A stretch of 64,000 bases of DNA, from positions 10,912,001 through 10,976,000 of the forward strand of contig AP026546.1 of the NCBI GenBank assembly GCA_026075535.2, written 5' to 3'. Positions 8,054 through 18,647 of this stretch are shown piece by piece (the stretch's first letter is position 1; every line of letters begins with the position of its first letter). The position numbers were made by a program, and so were the translations under genes. The notes under the pieces were generated by a model, which saw only the letters and a program-made list of their open reading frames with translations, ran no database searches and was not told where the DNA came from. Origin of the DNA: Tricholoma matsutake (lineage: Eukaryota > Basidiomycota > Agaricomycetes > Agaricales > Tricholomataceae).

Positions 8054-10790
8054 CCTTTACCATGACAACTTAGCATGCACAAAGTTTATGCCCAACCAAT
8101 CCTACATCGATATCATGTTGATGATCAAAAATGTCTACTTTTGTATTGCCAAGGTCAAGATCGACAATCCTTCTGGCAAATTCTACATCATTTTGCTTGG
8201 AACTGATCACCTTGAAATATTCTTTGGATTCATTTGCACAGCTGTTGGCACCGATGCAAACGTAGACATGATACAACTCAGTAGCCATGCTTCTGGCCTT
8301 ACTAAAGTTGCTATTATCTTGGCTGAGCATCCTGAGTGGGATCATGGCCCTCAACATCTTCATCTGCCAGTCATCACAAAGGATTCTGTGAATATCACAT
8401 CAAAGGTAGATCACATTAACCCAGCCTCTTGGCAATGCAACATTGAGGTTGCAAGTGCCAACCTCCAGACATGCTGGCTGTTGGGTCATCAAAAAGCAGT
8501 AGAGTTAATTCCTGAAGCAGATGCAGTCTTCAATCGGCTTAGCCAAGTTTGAGGAGTTGATATCTTAGCACCATTTGGTGAAATCCTCATCAACCAATGT
8601 GACCTTGAAGACAAATATGACTGCTCAGAACTAGCCACTGACTATATCACTTCAGAAATGTCAATACTTTCATCAACCGAGCATCCTACAACCCAAGCTT
8701 CTGTCCCATACACACACAAAGGTGATTTGGAACATGCAATGGCCAAGGAGATGCCTCGCAATCAGATTACATCTGAGATTATCATTGCAGGGAAAAAAAT
8801 GATGAAAGCTAAGGCACTTCATTATCAAATGATGTATCAGATGAGTTGTGCATCTAGGAATTGGCTGAAGCATGTCCAACACATCCCCTGTTTCAACCCC
8901 CCCTTCACTGGCATTTCTCCCAAGCTCAAATCTTCAACCATCATCTCTTCCGACTCGGATGGTCCATTGGGAATGCTCTGCCTTTGTATCGGCAATCCTA
9001 TTGCAACTCTTGTGCAGTGTGAAGGGAATATATTTCTGGCTGTGGCGCAAGGCTTTGCATCCAAGAATGATCTTCACAGGATTGCCATCCATCTTTTGGC
9101 AGATGACACAGCAAAGGTTGATTTTCAGATCTTACATCTCATTTTGGCTACAGTGGAGGATGATTCAGAACAAGTCCATGATTGGTGCTGGTCATTACAG
9201 ATGGAACCATTGTGCAAAAATGTACCAGGCCATTTCATGCATCCGATTAATCCCACTGTCTCTATTCAAGCACTTGGGAAACCAACATTTCTCTTTGAAA
9301 GCTTGTTCTTGGTGACATTGTCTTCTAGCTTGTACCAGGAGCTATTGCCACAGGATTGGAGAATACTCCCAGTCGTGAAACACTCAGAACATTTTCCATA
9401 TTGGGATTCAGGTCCATATACATTTAAATTTTGTGAACGACCTTAAAATTGATTCAAGGTCAAAATAGGGAAGGCCTGCTTTGTTTGTGAGCAAGATGAA
9501 GCTGAATGCATGCCAATGGAAGCCCACGATTGCGCAAAATGTGGACCTAATGTGAAACTGAATTGATCAAATGTGCAACGGGTCCTTGAACACATGGGTG
9601 CTCATATTCTTCATGATGCTATGCTCAATCACTCTCAGGAGGTTTGTGGGCTCTGTCTCCAACCATCTCCGATGTGCAGGTTGCTTGTCAAGAAGGGGTG
9701 TGGTGCATCGGCAGGCAATCATGTGGATATTGACAACTTGAGTTGTGTCAATCTAATTCAGTTCAACTACACCAGTGCTGCATGCTAATCAGAATCCTCC
9801 CCATGTTCTAATGTGCTTATCAATTGTCCCTTGTGTCCTCCCAAGAGCCCTGGTGTCTGGACTTATAGCCTCCATGCCCACTTCCATGATCAACATAAGC
9901 TCATATCCCATAGACAGTATCCAATGACGGTCTACTTATCACAATCAGAGAAGGATGGTATGAAACAGATATGGGATGCTAGATTCAATGCACCACAACC
10001 ACGCAACCTAAGGAAAAAGAAAGTGCCAGCATTGTTACTCTCTGAGGCTCATATTTCTCGATCTGCTCTGCAGTAAGTGTTTCCACTATTTTCATCATGG
10101 CAACAGTCAGAGTGACTAGAGAATTACAGAAATACCAGTCACAATACCTCAATAGATGCCAAGTCTGAACCTGGAACTGAACCTGACAGCTGTGAATGTG
10201 AATCTGAAGAAATCTTTGATCTTGTTCCCTCAGAGTCTGATGATGATGGAGAAAGGTTTGACAATGCAACCCTTGATGAGAGCAACTTTAACACTGCACA
10301 ATCCACCCTGCCACCTTTGCCTGCCCCTGTTGCAAGTGATCCTGAGTTTCAAGTAGTAAAATCAACTGTCAATGGTCCTTCCTTTGCCTCTGGTAGTGCC
10401 CATGCCACTGAACCCTTTTCAGACCTGCACTCAGAGCCCTTGACTTCCTTGACACTGGAATGTCCAACTCCACAGATAGAGCTGACTCTGGACTCAGATT
10501 TGTGGGCACGACATGTACAAAAGACTTGAATGCTTGACCTGGATGCTTGTATATGTGGCATTGGTGTGTCAGAGGTTGAGATTCAAGCAGGGGATTCTGT
10601 AATGAAATGCAAGGTCCACAGATGTGAGACAGTTTGGGTGAGTCATGTCACTAAGTTATGTTCTTCTCATTGTTCATTTGCATGTCTAGTATCATCACAC
10701 ATGCATGAACTATGATTTTGCACCAAAATATTGGACATGCCCAAGTTGTAAGGTGAGCAACATGACTAAGCACCACCATGTGTGATTTTG
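8054..10790 (+). pseudogene. Large decayed gene of a multicopy basidiomycete family ending in a PHD-like zinc module
   Basis: Open pieces line up along the plus strand: 8043-8552, 8658-9446, 9573-9788, 9813-10076, 10156-10529 and 10530-10637 plus an exon after an intron at 10638-10689. I recognise the combination (PLYLYHDNLACTK at the start, an FVCEQDEAE Cys-rich stretch, a CPLCPP..H..H C2H2-like segment, and an acidic region) from unnamed repeated genes of mushroom genomes. The end is PHD-like: CICG, then CKVHRCETVW, the intron, YHHTCMN and WTCPSC. Stops, for example just before 10530, and frameshifts show decay. The 5' end is lost at the chromovirus LTR. Function unknown; a chromatin-reader role is only a guess from the PHD-like end. 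Confidence 0.6.
10638..10689 (+). other. Spliceosomal intron inside the PHD-like module
   Basis: A 52-bp intron starting GTGAGT and ending TCTAG, phase 0. Splicing joins CETVW to YHHTCM and so brings the zinc ligands CICG, CKVHRC, HHTC and CPSC into one frame ending at a TGA near 10787. The restoration of a zinc motif across it is good evidence that it is real. Confidence 0.75.
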
Positions 10791-10961
10791 CACATTGTAT
10801 CTAGTATTATATGTTGTTTGTGTACCTACAAACTTCTAAATAGTACCTACAGCTTCATTTTTCTCCAATGCATCTCACAGAAAACATAACACATGACTAA
10901 AACATACCATATTAGGAAGGAAGGGGGGGGTCTGGCGAGCTGTGAAAAACAAGAACCAACA

Positions 10962-12190
10962 TCATATGAAAAATTCCCATCCTGCCACCCCCTTGTTCCC
11001 CATGTCACACCGATCCATGTAACTCAACACAAACTTGGAAATTCCAGGCCACCAATAAATTCTCATCACCAATGTCTTCCACCTTCCTGAATGTCTGGAA
11101 GCCAGCATATTATGATGTAATGCCATGGTCTCTCTTCTTAGATTGAAGCTTTTTGGTACATACACCTTCCCTCTGAACAACAGTAAACAAACCCTGCTCC
11201 TCTGACCATTCATCTCCTTTAATGTTCTTCTTATTCTCCCCTTTCATCACCTTTATGGCCTGTACTACCTCTTCATCCATTTCCATACATTGTCTAATTT
11301 TAGACAACACTTCCTTCTCTGATCCATTGATCAATATGTGCACATATCTGGAAATACTCTGGTTTGAGTAGAGCAATATCTTTGTTGTCATCCTCCACAC
11401 CTCTTTTATGATCAGATCTTCTGGACAATGCATCTGCTTTCTTCATTAAGCTCTTCAGGTTATGGATAAGTTGAAAATTAAAGTGTGATAAAAATAACAC
11501 CCAATGTGCTTGCCACCAGTTAAGCTTCTTTGCTGACATGAAGTATTGGAAATTTTGATGATCAGTCCAATTCTCAATTTCATGCTTCACTCCTTCCAGA
11601 TAATGTCTTGTTGAGAATCACATGGTGAGTGGAACATCACTGCATCATTTGTTGTGGGTGTCTCAGCACATTTGATGTGTGTACTATATTTAGCACATCC
11701 CTTTGATATGAGTGTCATACTATATTTAGTACATCCCTTTGATGCACATGTCCAATGGATACCTTTATCAACGGTTTTTCTTTATCTCAGCAGATATGTA
11801 TATATACTGGGCTTCATAGTTTAGACACCTCAGTGGCTTATACAAAGACTGAGGTGGGTACTTATATTGCTATTAACTTCTAACTGTTTGCTTACTGTAC
11901 TCATAGTTTTCTTGTGTACTCTAGGTATGGTCAGCATAATATTAGAGTCACTTATACAAAGACTGAGTTTTCTCGTGTACTCTACAATTGATTTTCTACA
12001 TGGCTCCACACCTCCGATGCATGCATTATTACTACCATCACTTTGTCATGCACATCATAATTCCTTTCCACATCATTTGATCCTTGGGATAAATATGTGC
12101 AAGGGTGCCACTTCTCATCTTTGCACAACATAGATAATACTGCCCCCATAACAAAATCTGATGTGTCAGATTCTACCCAAAGTGGATCCA
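10962..12190 (-). pseudogene. Gypsy C fragment: RNase H and integrase zinc domain
   Basis: On the minus strand, 12190-12006 encodes the N-terminal half of RNase H (PLWVESDTSDFVMGAVLS, then the ERNYDVHDKVM block). 11603-11300 encodes its C-terminal half (IENWTDHQNFQYFM, then KKADALSRRSD). 11213-10962 encodes the integrase zinc module (LHHNMLASRHSGRW...IYWWPG). The element continues in neither direction. A solo LTR (11609-12000) separates the RNase H halves; the frame is restored when it and one duplication are ignored. The family is close to the chromovirus at 27-32 kb but much decayed. Confidence 0.8.
11609..12000 (+). mobile_element. Solo LTR, Copia-type, with decayed 5-bp duplication
   Basis: It starts TGTTGAGAATC and ends GATTTTCTACA, like the LTRs of the Copia element at 50212 (TGTTGAGATG...ATTCTCTACA). 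It also shares their internal block where CACCTCAGT is followed by a TATACAAAGACTGAGG-like inverted repeat. The flanks are TGTCT (11604-11608) and TGGCT (12001-12005), a 5-bp duplication with one difference. It lies in the RNase H of Gypsy C. No internal region remains, so it arose by LTR-LTR recombination. Confidence 0.75.
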
Positions 12191-12582
12191 GACATTGTAT
12201 TATTCATGTCGTATAGTTGAAATCTCAAATGTACAAGTTAATCAGCGTGTTGTGATGTGTTGGCAGTAAATGCTGAGCGGGAACTGAATCAGCTGGCCTG
12301 GGACCCATGACTTGCACTGTTTATGTAATCCACTGAAAGCAACAGCCTGCTCCATCTGGGTTTTGGGCTGAAAAGGTTAAGGCTTGATAAGGCCTTAAAA
12401 TATCCAAATTAACAATAATATTTGCAATTATTATATACAGTCTGAAAAGGGTATTTAAAGCACGGTAGCATTGACAAATTTCAACAGCACACTCAGAATT
12501 GAGCTTTTGAAATGTATGGTAGTAGCTGAACAAATAGTAAACATATGTGAAATTTAATGAACAGAGATATCAAGTGTGATTG
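12191..12582. other. Non-coding gap
   Basis: Between the Gypsy C remnant and the tandem repeat I see no domain, no repeat with a partner in the window and no convincing exon. The sequence is AT-rich and moderately complex. Confidence 0.4.
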
Positions 12583-13330
12583 ATCAGTGAAATTTGGAAA
12601 AGAGTGACAAAAATCCACCTGTTGTCCCAATGCATATAAAGGACGGTAGTGATGGCAGATTCCACCAGCTATATCAGGATGGCCTCACTGATCAGCTGCT
12701 GCCTGGAAGTGATTACTTGAGAGTGTTTGTAAGAATTGTGAGTATATACCATGAAGTATCAGACTGGCAAACCTCTCGAATTGGTAAAAGCATGGTGCAT
12801 CAGAAAAATTTGCAAAAGATGGACAGAAAGCCACCTGTGGTCCCAACCTTTATAAAGGACAGCAGGGGTGGTGGATTCAGCCAGCTATATCAGGTGGGTT
12901 CTGCTGATTAGCAGCTGCCAGGAAGCAGTTGCTTCAGAAGTTCTGTAAGACATGCAGGAAAAGGCCTTGAAGCATCAGACCGACAATTCTGTGAAATTTA
13001 GAAAAGAGCGATGAAATTCCAACTGTTGTCCCAACACTTATAAAGAACGGTAGCAATGGCAGATCCTGCCAGCAATCACAGGAGGGTTCCGCTGATCAGC
13101 AGCAGCCTAAGAGCAGTGACTTGAGAAGATTTATATGAAGTATGTGAAAACATCAGATTGACAAACCCATGGAATTGGTAAAAAGTCTGTAAGAAATGCT
13201 TGCACGGATCATATGCATTGGAAAGACAGGTCTGCAAATTTAATGACAGAATGAGCAAAAATTATCCATAGTCCCAACACTTGTAAGAAGGGGAAGTCTG
13301 GGTGACTTGCACTGTAAGCCCCAACATCAA
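12583..13330. repeat. Degenerate tandem repeat, about 4 units of 190-240 bp
   Basis: A unit beginning with a GAAATTTGGAAAAGAGTGA-like motif and carrying (G)TNGTCCCAAN...TATAAAGGACGGTAG and later a CTATATCAGG motif recurs. The TCCCAA core falls at about 12624, 12840, 13028 and 13271. Each unit also has a CAGCAGCT/CAGCTGCTG-like motif and ends in a GATTGGTAAAAG-like string. Units differ by many substitutions and indels. The 105-codon ORF at 12594-12911 spans two units and shows the repeat at protein level (PPVVPMHIKDG, PPVVPTFIKDS). I regard it as a by-product of the repeat rather than a gene. Confidence 0.7.
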
Positions 13331-13639
13331 TATCTCTCTTACACTTTTCTCCAAATTCCATACATTACAAGGTATGTAGGAGAGGTAAATCTATGGCTCT
13401 AGAGAAAGACTGGATATATATCATCTGGAGCACCAATTTTGTTATCCATCAGTCATCAGTTGTCGGGACTCCATATCCTGTATGATGGGTAAGTAATATG
13501 AGCCTGCTTCATCCTTGTGAGAGCTGACTTGTGCAGGCATTGATCTGCTCTCTGATCAGTCACTCTAATTTTGCTCAGTGGTTGTAAGAAAGCCAATTGC
13601 ATTGCTAATCTACAGCTAGCTGGTATTTTACAATCCCCC
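13331..13639. other. Non-coding gap
   Basis: Nothing I can name. The stretch separates the tandem repeat from the pseudogene on the minus strand that begins to be readable near 13640. Confidence 0.35.
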
Positions 13640-14760
13640 CCTATTTAATGGCGCCTGCTTCAGGGCCCTTTGCTCCTTCAGTCTGGCTAGCGCACTCTGT
13701 TTTGTTACTGCATGATGTAGCTTAGAAACACCTGGCTAATGGGGGAATCAGCTGCTGCCAATGGCTGGTACAGTGAAATCAATTTGTCAACACCTACCAG
13801 TTCCACCAGTTCAACAGATCATCCACCTTGTCCTTCTCCTCTGGATCATCTAAGAAGTCCAGGACACTTTTGTAAAATCGTTCAGAATCTGTCACGGTGT
13901 CTGACCAACAGAACACCAAAGAGGATGATAATGTGAAGCAAAGCTGGTTAGATCATCAGTGATGGGTTACTAGCATGCTAACTCCCCACACACCTGTGTG
14001 GCTACATAGGCCAGGGAGGCGGTAGTGACCTGGGTCATGCCGTGGATACGAGCATTACCTGATCTTGTTGCCTTTACCTCTTTCTCTACTGAACTGGGTG
14101 AGGTAAAGATGTGCATGAATGCCTGAACAAGACGGAGTCAGCAGTGGATGAGGAGGAAAAAAGTATGCAAACCCAAACAAGAATCTGGCTTCTGAACAGC
14201 CCCTCCCAAGGGTTTTTGGGATTTTACTCCTGGTCTGCATACACCAGCATCGGCCACTGATCACCACGGACAGGCATTTCACCACTAGAAAGTTTTTCAT
14301 GCACACTAAATGGGGAGATCAGTGGTGTAAACTGCATATGCAAAGGAAGGAGCACTGACTCCACATCATTCCAGTCTAGACCAGCAGGACAGAAGAGGGC
14401 GCCGGTGGTGGGATGGTGATAGCCCCTGTTTGTCTTGACATTTGGGGAGAGGGGTGGGTGGACAGGTATGCTGGGAGGGCTTATCCACTGCAGAACAACA
14501 CCTTTCAAGCTCTTAGTATTGTCTGATCATGTGCTGGATATGCCCTTTTGAATCTTTAATGGATGAGAAAAGGTATGTAGATTCATGGAGCAATCAGCAT
14601 ACTAATTCTGTAACTGCCATGCACTCTTCATTAGAAGCTTCCATAAGGCACTCCAGAAGATGGGGCACCATGCGCAAGAGTTGTTGGAATGCTCTATGCT
14701 CTTTTCTGGCCCTGCAACATGGAGGGTATTAGCCAAGAAGTAGATTAATCAAGTATGATA
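13640..14760 (-). pseudogene. DUF6698-like basidiomycete family protein, decayed
   Basis: Reading the minus strand, successive frames give RARKEHRAFQQLLRMVPHLL (about 14690), then 14508-14224 with YHHPTTGALFCPAGLDWNDV and EKLSSGEMPVRGDQWPMLVY, then FMHIFTSPSSVEKEVKATRS and RIHGMTQVTTASLAYVATQV (14120-13990), then DSERFYKSVLDFLDDPEEKD (about 13890-13830). I recall this order of blocks from the basidiomycete-restricted family annotated DUF6698; the label is from memory. Several frameshifts and stops. Function unknown; such copies are abundant in mushroom genomes, often next to transposons. Confidence 0.6.
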
Positions 14761-15120
14761 CTTGCTTGGGAGTGAGCAACTTTTCTATGACTTCCCCCTC
14801 CTCACCCAGGCAAAGTATGCCATTGGTCAGCAATGCTTGGATGCTGCACATCACATGCACTGCTTGGCTGAAATGTCACCCATAATGAACTAAGGGATCA
14901 CTGGCATGCCTGAGCGGTAGCATTAGAGCATGGCATGGTAAGAATACAATGGATACATGGCTTTTTCCTGTTCCCAAGGTTGAGGACATTGACACTTGTA
15001 GCATTGTCTGGAGGAGAGTTCTCATCTGGCATTGGGGATACAATGGGGCTGAACTTTACACTGCCCCACATAGTCCTAGGTCATCCCCTGGCCATCTCAC
15101 TCTCCTGTCCCCATTCTTCT
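14761..15120. other. Non-coding gap
   Basis: Two short overlapping plus-strand ORFs (64 and 68 codons from 14935) have no recognisable motif. Otherwise nothing is visible up to the first TGAGCA hairpin near 15136. Confidence 0.3.
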
Positions 15121-15760
15121 CCCCCCTGAACCACCCAATGAGCAGATGCTCATAGGCATGGGGTGGGTGTTGTAGTGGGTGTCCCCACTCTCATTGTTGT
15201 CTCCCTTCCCTCTTGTCTCCCTTTCCTCTTGTCTCCTTCCCCCTCGTCTCTTCCCCCTCACCTCCACCCTGTGAGCAGGGGCTTGCAGCAGCAGTGGTGG
15301 TGGTGTCATTGTCATTGTCGTTGCCAGTAGTAGTTTGTACCTATAAAAAGTTAGTTAGGATCGAAAAATGAAATGAGAAAAGAAAAAAACTTACCTAGGG
15401 TCTCTTGGGTCTCCCCTAATCGTTTCCCACTTGTCCCCTCATCATTACATCTCCCAGTCCCAGTTGTCTCCAGTCGCCTCGTGGCATTGTTGTTCCATTT
15501 GGCCAAGTTGGTGTTGCCATTGTCTTGCCATTTTGCAGTTGTACCCATTCCCACCCCACGAGCAGTTGCTTGTGGCAGTGGTTCTGGGTCCTAGGGTGGT
15601 GGCTGTGTCAGCCATTGTCATGGTTTTGAGGCTGCAGCATTGTTATAAAACCTATCATTAAGGAAATTTCAGTTAGTTAAACAAAACAACAAAAATCATG
15701 TAAAAAGACACTTACAAGTGAGCCCAAATGACAATGCTGTCATTTGGGCTCATTCCCATT
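15121..15760 (-). repeat. Composite hairpin/palindrome locus 1 (reverse orientation)
   Basis: It contains a perfect 14-bp-arm palindrome at 15719-15752 (TGAGCCCAAATGAC, loop AATGCT). On the minus strand this is followed within a few bases by an intron-like stretch, GTAAGTG at 15715 to ATAG at 15652 (64 bp). A second intron-like stretch runs from GTAAGTTTT at 15394 to ATAG at 15341 (54 bp). TGAGCA-type hairpins lie near 15136, 15270 and 15553 (CCACGAGCAGTTGCTTGTGG). The same modules recur at 36.8, 45.7 and 56.9 kb, here inverted. No terminal repeats found for this copy. Confidence 0.7.
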
Positions 15761-15854
15761 GTTGGTTATTGGGGTAGGAGGTAAGGAGGAGGTGGCGCCG
15801 TTGCCAGCATTGTTGATGATGTGGCTGTGTTGATTTGTCATCACAGCCAGGGCG

Positions 15855-16285
15855 GTACATAGAGAGATATAACTACTTATCTGTAATGATGCTTTAGTCT
15901 AACTGTTATATTGCTGACTTAATTGTACATTATCATGTGACTATGAGGGTTCAATCCCTGTGGTAGCCACTGATTTTGCAGTAAATTATTACATAAGCAA
16001 CTTGGACTCAGCTCGGACTCAGCTTGGACTGAACATTTAGTTTGGCACCACAAGAAGTCTGAGCAAAGTCCATGCAGAGTCCACTCGGATTGGGGGGGGG
16101 GGAGTGTAAAGACCTCCCATAATGGAAAGTCAATTTGAAATATCTTACAAGTTTCAAGTGCTTCAGACTTCATAGATTTCACAAAGTACCTACAAAATAA
16201 ACTTGTTCAGAGCAGGAATTGAACTCTAGAACTCATGATCAAGAATCACATGACAAACCAAACAAGTGCTTAGCCAGTTGAGCCA
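15855..16285. repeat. Pair of tRNA-like heads in opposite orientation (SINE-like)
   Basis: On the plus strand, 15880-15975 resembles a decayed tRNA: a GCTTTAGTCTAAC A-box-like string and GGGTTCAATCCCTG as B box, ending GTAGCCAC. On the minus strand, 16283-16205 also looks tRNA-derived: TGGCTCAACTGGCTAAGC as A box and GAGTTCAATTCCTGC as B box. The two heads point toward each other over about 300 bp that contain a G run near 16090. This fits two tRNA-derived SINEs joined tail to tail, or a foldback element. Neither head keeps a normal anticodon stem, so they are not functional tRNAs. Confidence 0.5.
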
Positions 16286-16389
16286 CAGGAGGATTATTAG
16301 CTGCAATATAAAAGTGTATTTATACCCTCAAACTCAAACTTAGGTATTTCTCTCTTGAAGCTCACAATTAAGATCAAATAAAAATTATC

Positions 16390-16565
16390 AACTACATCCC
16401 TTACGTTGGATGCGAGGGATACACCAATAATTACATAAAAAAAAAACCTCCCCCACACAAGGTGCGAGGGGAGTCCTACAAATATATACATATAAAACTT
16501 ATCTCCCCTCGCGTTCGATGCGAGGGGAGCACTACAATTATAAAGAAAAAGAAAGAAAAACCCCT
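16390..16565. repeat. Cluster of GC-rich CCCTCGC hairpins
   Basis: Three to four short inverted repeats spaced about 55-65 bp apart in AT-rich sequence: CCCTTACGTTGGATGCGAGGG near 16399, a CCTCCCCCAC...GTGCGAGGGGAG unit near 16447, and CTCCCCTCGCG TTCGAT GCGAGGGGAG near 16503. The partial unit CCCCTCACCC follows near 16560. The same type of hairpin occurs at 37.14, 46.2-46.43 and 58.79 kb. Confidence 0.65.
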
Positions 16566-16730
16566 CACCCACATAAAATGAAACTGACCAAATGGCACTG
16601 GTGCATAGCTTGGAACCTTGCCACTGCATCTCTGATGGTCATATAAAGGCCCATCCATGCAAGGAAGTGCATAGCGCTGGGTGCACTGCATGAGCATCAT
16701 GAGCATTACCAATTCCTTGGGCCCAGCTGC

Positions 16731-17396
16731 TTGTGTCCATTGCTTCAACAGGTTAGCGAAGACCCAGTCTTCACTGAAGTGACCATATACATACCGGTCT
16801 TTGGATGCTATGCCAGGGAGTATGTTGCCAAATGTGCAAATGGCCGATGTGGATACATTGGTCAGTCTCCATCTATACTGAAGAATGCAGTAAGTGTTTA
16901 CAGCAGCCCAGTGCCATTACAGAAGCTATATCAGGTGGTTGGCATTCCAGCACAGACGTTTCCACCTTGAGGTAAGTTGGGAGGTTTCTCCAGAGCTCAA
17001 AGTACTTACCACATATTATGAAGAAAGCAATGCATTGCGCCCTCCTCCCGCTCTACATTGCTGGGAATCAGAGTGCATCCCAAGGCCATTGAAGTGGACC
17101 TACATGGAAGCAGGTAAGTGAAGAGCAATACCAAAACATTCGAGCTAACCCTGGCCATAGATTTAACTGCCAAACTGCCCCATTTCATTGAGTACATGGA
17201 TCTTGGTTATGAAACCAACTGGTGCAAATTCTTGAAGCTTGATTCCATGCATAGGCCTGGGCTAATGGAGGTGGAATTCTTTGGCCTGTTTGCCAAGTGC
17301 GAGGCATGCTTGCTCATCATGACACACCAAGCATTCCATAGCCACTACTGCAGCCTGCAAAGGGAGGATGATTTGGAGCTAACTTACCATGAGTAG
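16731..17396 (+). CDS. Candidate spliced gene of unknown function
   Basis: The plus-strand frames 16731-16970 (79 codons, with CYAREYVAKCANGRCGYIG, a Cys-rich patch) and 17118-17396 (92 codons, ending HE) are separated by sequence with good splice signals. GTAAGTTG occurs at 16972. GTAAGTGAAG at about 17113 pairs with a CTAACC branch and CATAG at 17160. The second exon reads PHFIEYMDLGYETNWCKFLK and FFGLFAKCEACLLIM. I do not recognise the family. Minus-strand frames of similar length exist, so coding strand is uncertain. Confidence 0.3.
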
Positions 17397-17661
17397 TAAG
17401 GAAGGCAGCATGGATAAACCAACCATCATTTAGACTTTTTATTTCAATCATTTTGTATATACCCTTCTAGATTTCAAATCAACCATGTTGCATGGCCCTA
17501 CCCTCATAAAACATTTACCCCATCAGTTATGTGGGGATGATCCTGAAAATAGGCAGCTCAGAAGCCCATCTATGCAAGGAAGCAGAAAATTATGAACATG
17601 CACCCCACAAAGTCTTAGGACTTTATTCCTCAAGGCATACAAGTAGAATAAGGGTAAAATA

Positions 17662-17889
17662 ATGGTTAAGAGAACAAGAAGCGCACCTTACTTCCTAGCA
17701 TACATCACAATGACCATGCTTCAAAGGCTAGATATAATTAAATTTATCAATACTCATTTTCAACAATCATTAATGCCATATCTGGACTTTGACTGCTATG
17801 TATATGAGATGGAAAAAGCGACTGATGAAATATGTGGAATCAGTGGGGACCAACTTGAAGTTGGGAACTTGGGGGACAAGCAGGCATGA
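17662..17889 (+). CDS. Short ORF, unknown
   Basis: 75 codons beginning MVKRTRSAPYFLAYITMTM; the rest is mixed hydrophobic and acidic (YLDFDCYVYEMEKATDEICG). No recognised domain. It stands alone between the candidate gene at 16.7-17.4 kb and the LTR at 18015, and could be a final exon of that gene. The rest of 17397-18009 shows nothing I can name. Confidence 0.2.
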   Translation: MVKRTRSAPYFLAYITMTMLQRLDIIKFINTHFQQSLMPYLDFDCYVYEMEKATDEICGISGDQLEVGNLGDKQA

Positions 17890-18014
17890 TGCATTCGAAT
17901 GGCATATAAATTAAGGGTAGCTGCATAGGTACTGTTGCATCACAGCCAAAGCAAAAAAAGATGGCATGCAAACAGAGTCACGAATGGGCTGCCAAGTAGA
18001 GGAATGGCTGCCCA

Positions 18015-18597
18015 TGTTAAGTACTGAACTTGAAGGGGAAGTTGTCAGAGTTCCAGTCGTACCCAGACGATAGAAGTTGTAGAGGATGGATCGAGTAAGA
18101 CAGGGAATCCTACAGAAATCCGGGGCAGGGTTTACTTGATGTGTCGTACCAAGTGGGGGAGCAGAAAGGACTTGGCTTCAACTTATAAGAAGTTGTGCCC
18201 TTCTCCTTGTCAAGTGTCCTAATTTCAAGGCGAGGGTAAGGAAGATGACCAGAGGTCCAGAGAGTTTCCGGAGAGGATGAGCAAGAGTGTGAGAATGACT
18301 TAAGAATGTAATTGGAGTTTAAAGAGGATAGGATTAAGTGGGAGACTTGGTTGATTTACAAACTGGCAATACAAAATGGAAGTAGCTAGCTTAAATACTA
18401 AGGTTGGAGTTTCTGAGGCTGTGGCTAATATGAAAACTGGCTTCCAAGGCAATTCCTGAAACTGTTTCACCTAATTGGAAATGAGGGAATTTCGCCTCTA
18501 GGCAGTGCTGCTGATAGGAGGTGGGCTGTGATGTAAGGTGGCTGGGAAGGGGGGTGGAAAATGATCGGAAGTCTGGTTGGAAGAATCGGTCTTGTCA
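18015..18597 (-). repeat. 3' LTR of Gypsy D (583 bp)
   Basis: On the minus strand it starts TGACAAGACCG (here TGACAAG at 18597) and ends CAGTACTTAACA at 18015. It has the TG...CA ends of an LTR and the same length as its partner at 25818. Against the partner I count about 14 differences, 13 of them C/T or G/A, several clustered at CpG-like positions. Confidence 0.93.
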
Positions 18598-18647
18598 GTA
18601 TTTCCCCTTTAGTGCTGAGCCTATGCATGTGAAGGTTCAAATCCAAA

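Noticed and set aside
12594..12911. 105-codon ORF over the tandem repeat
   Set aside because: Its protein repeats exactly follow the DNA units; adjacent units have stops, so selection for coding is unlikely.
12583..13330. CRISPR-like direct repeats
   Set aside because: The units are 190-240 bp long, diverged, without unique spacers; the host is eukaryotic. The 40-bp periodic array at 4.2 kb has variable stems rather than a fixed repeat.
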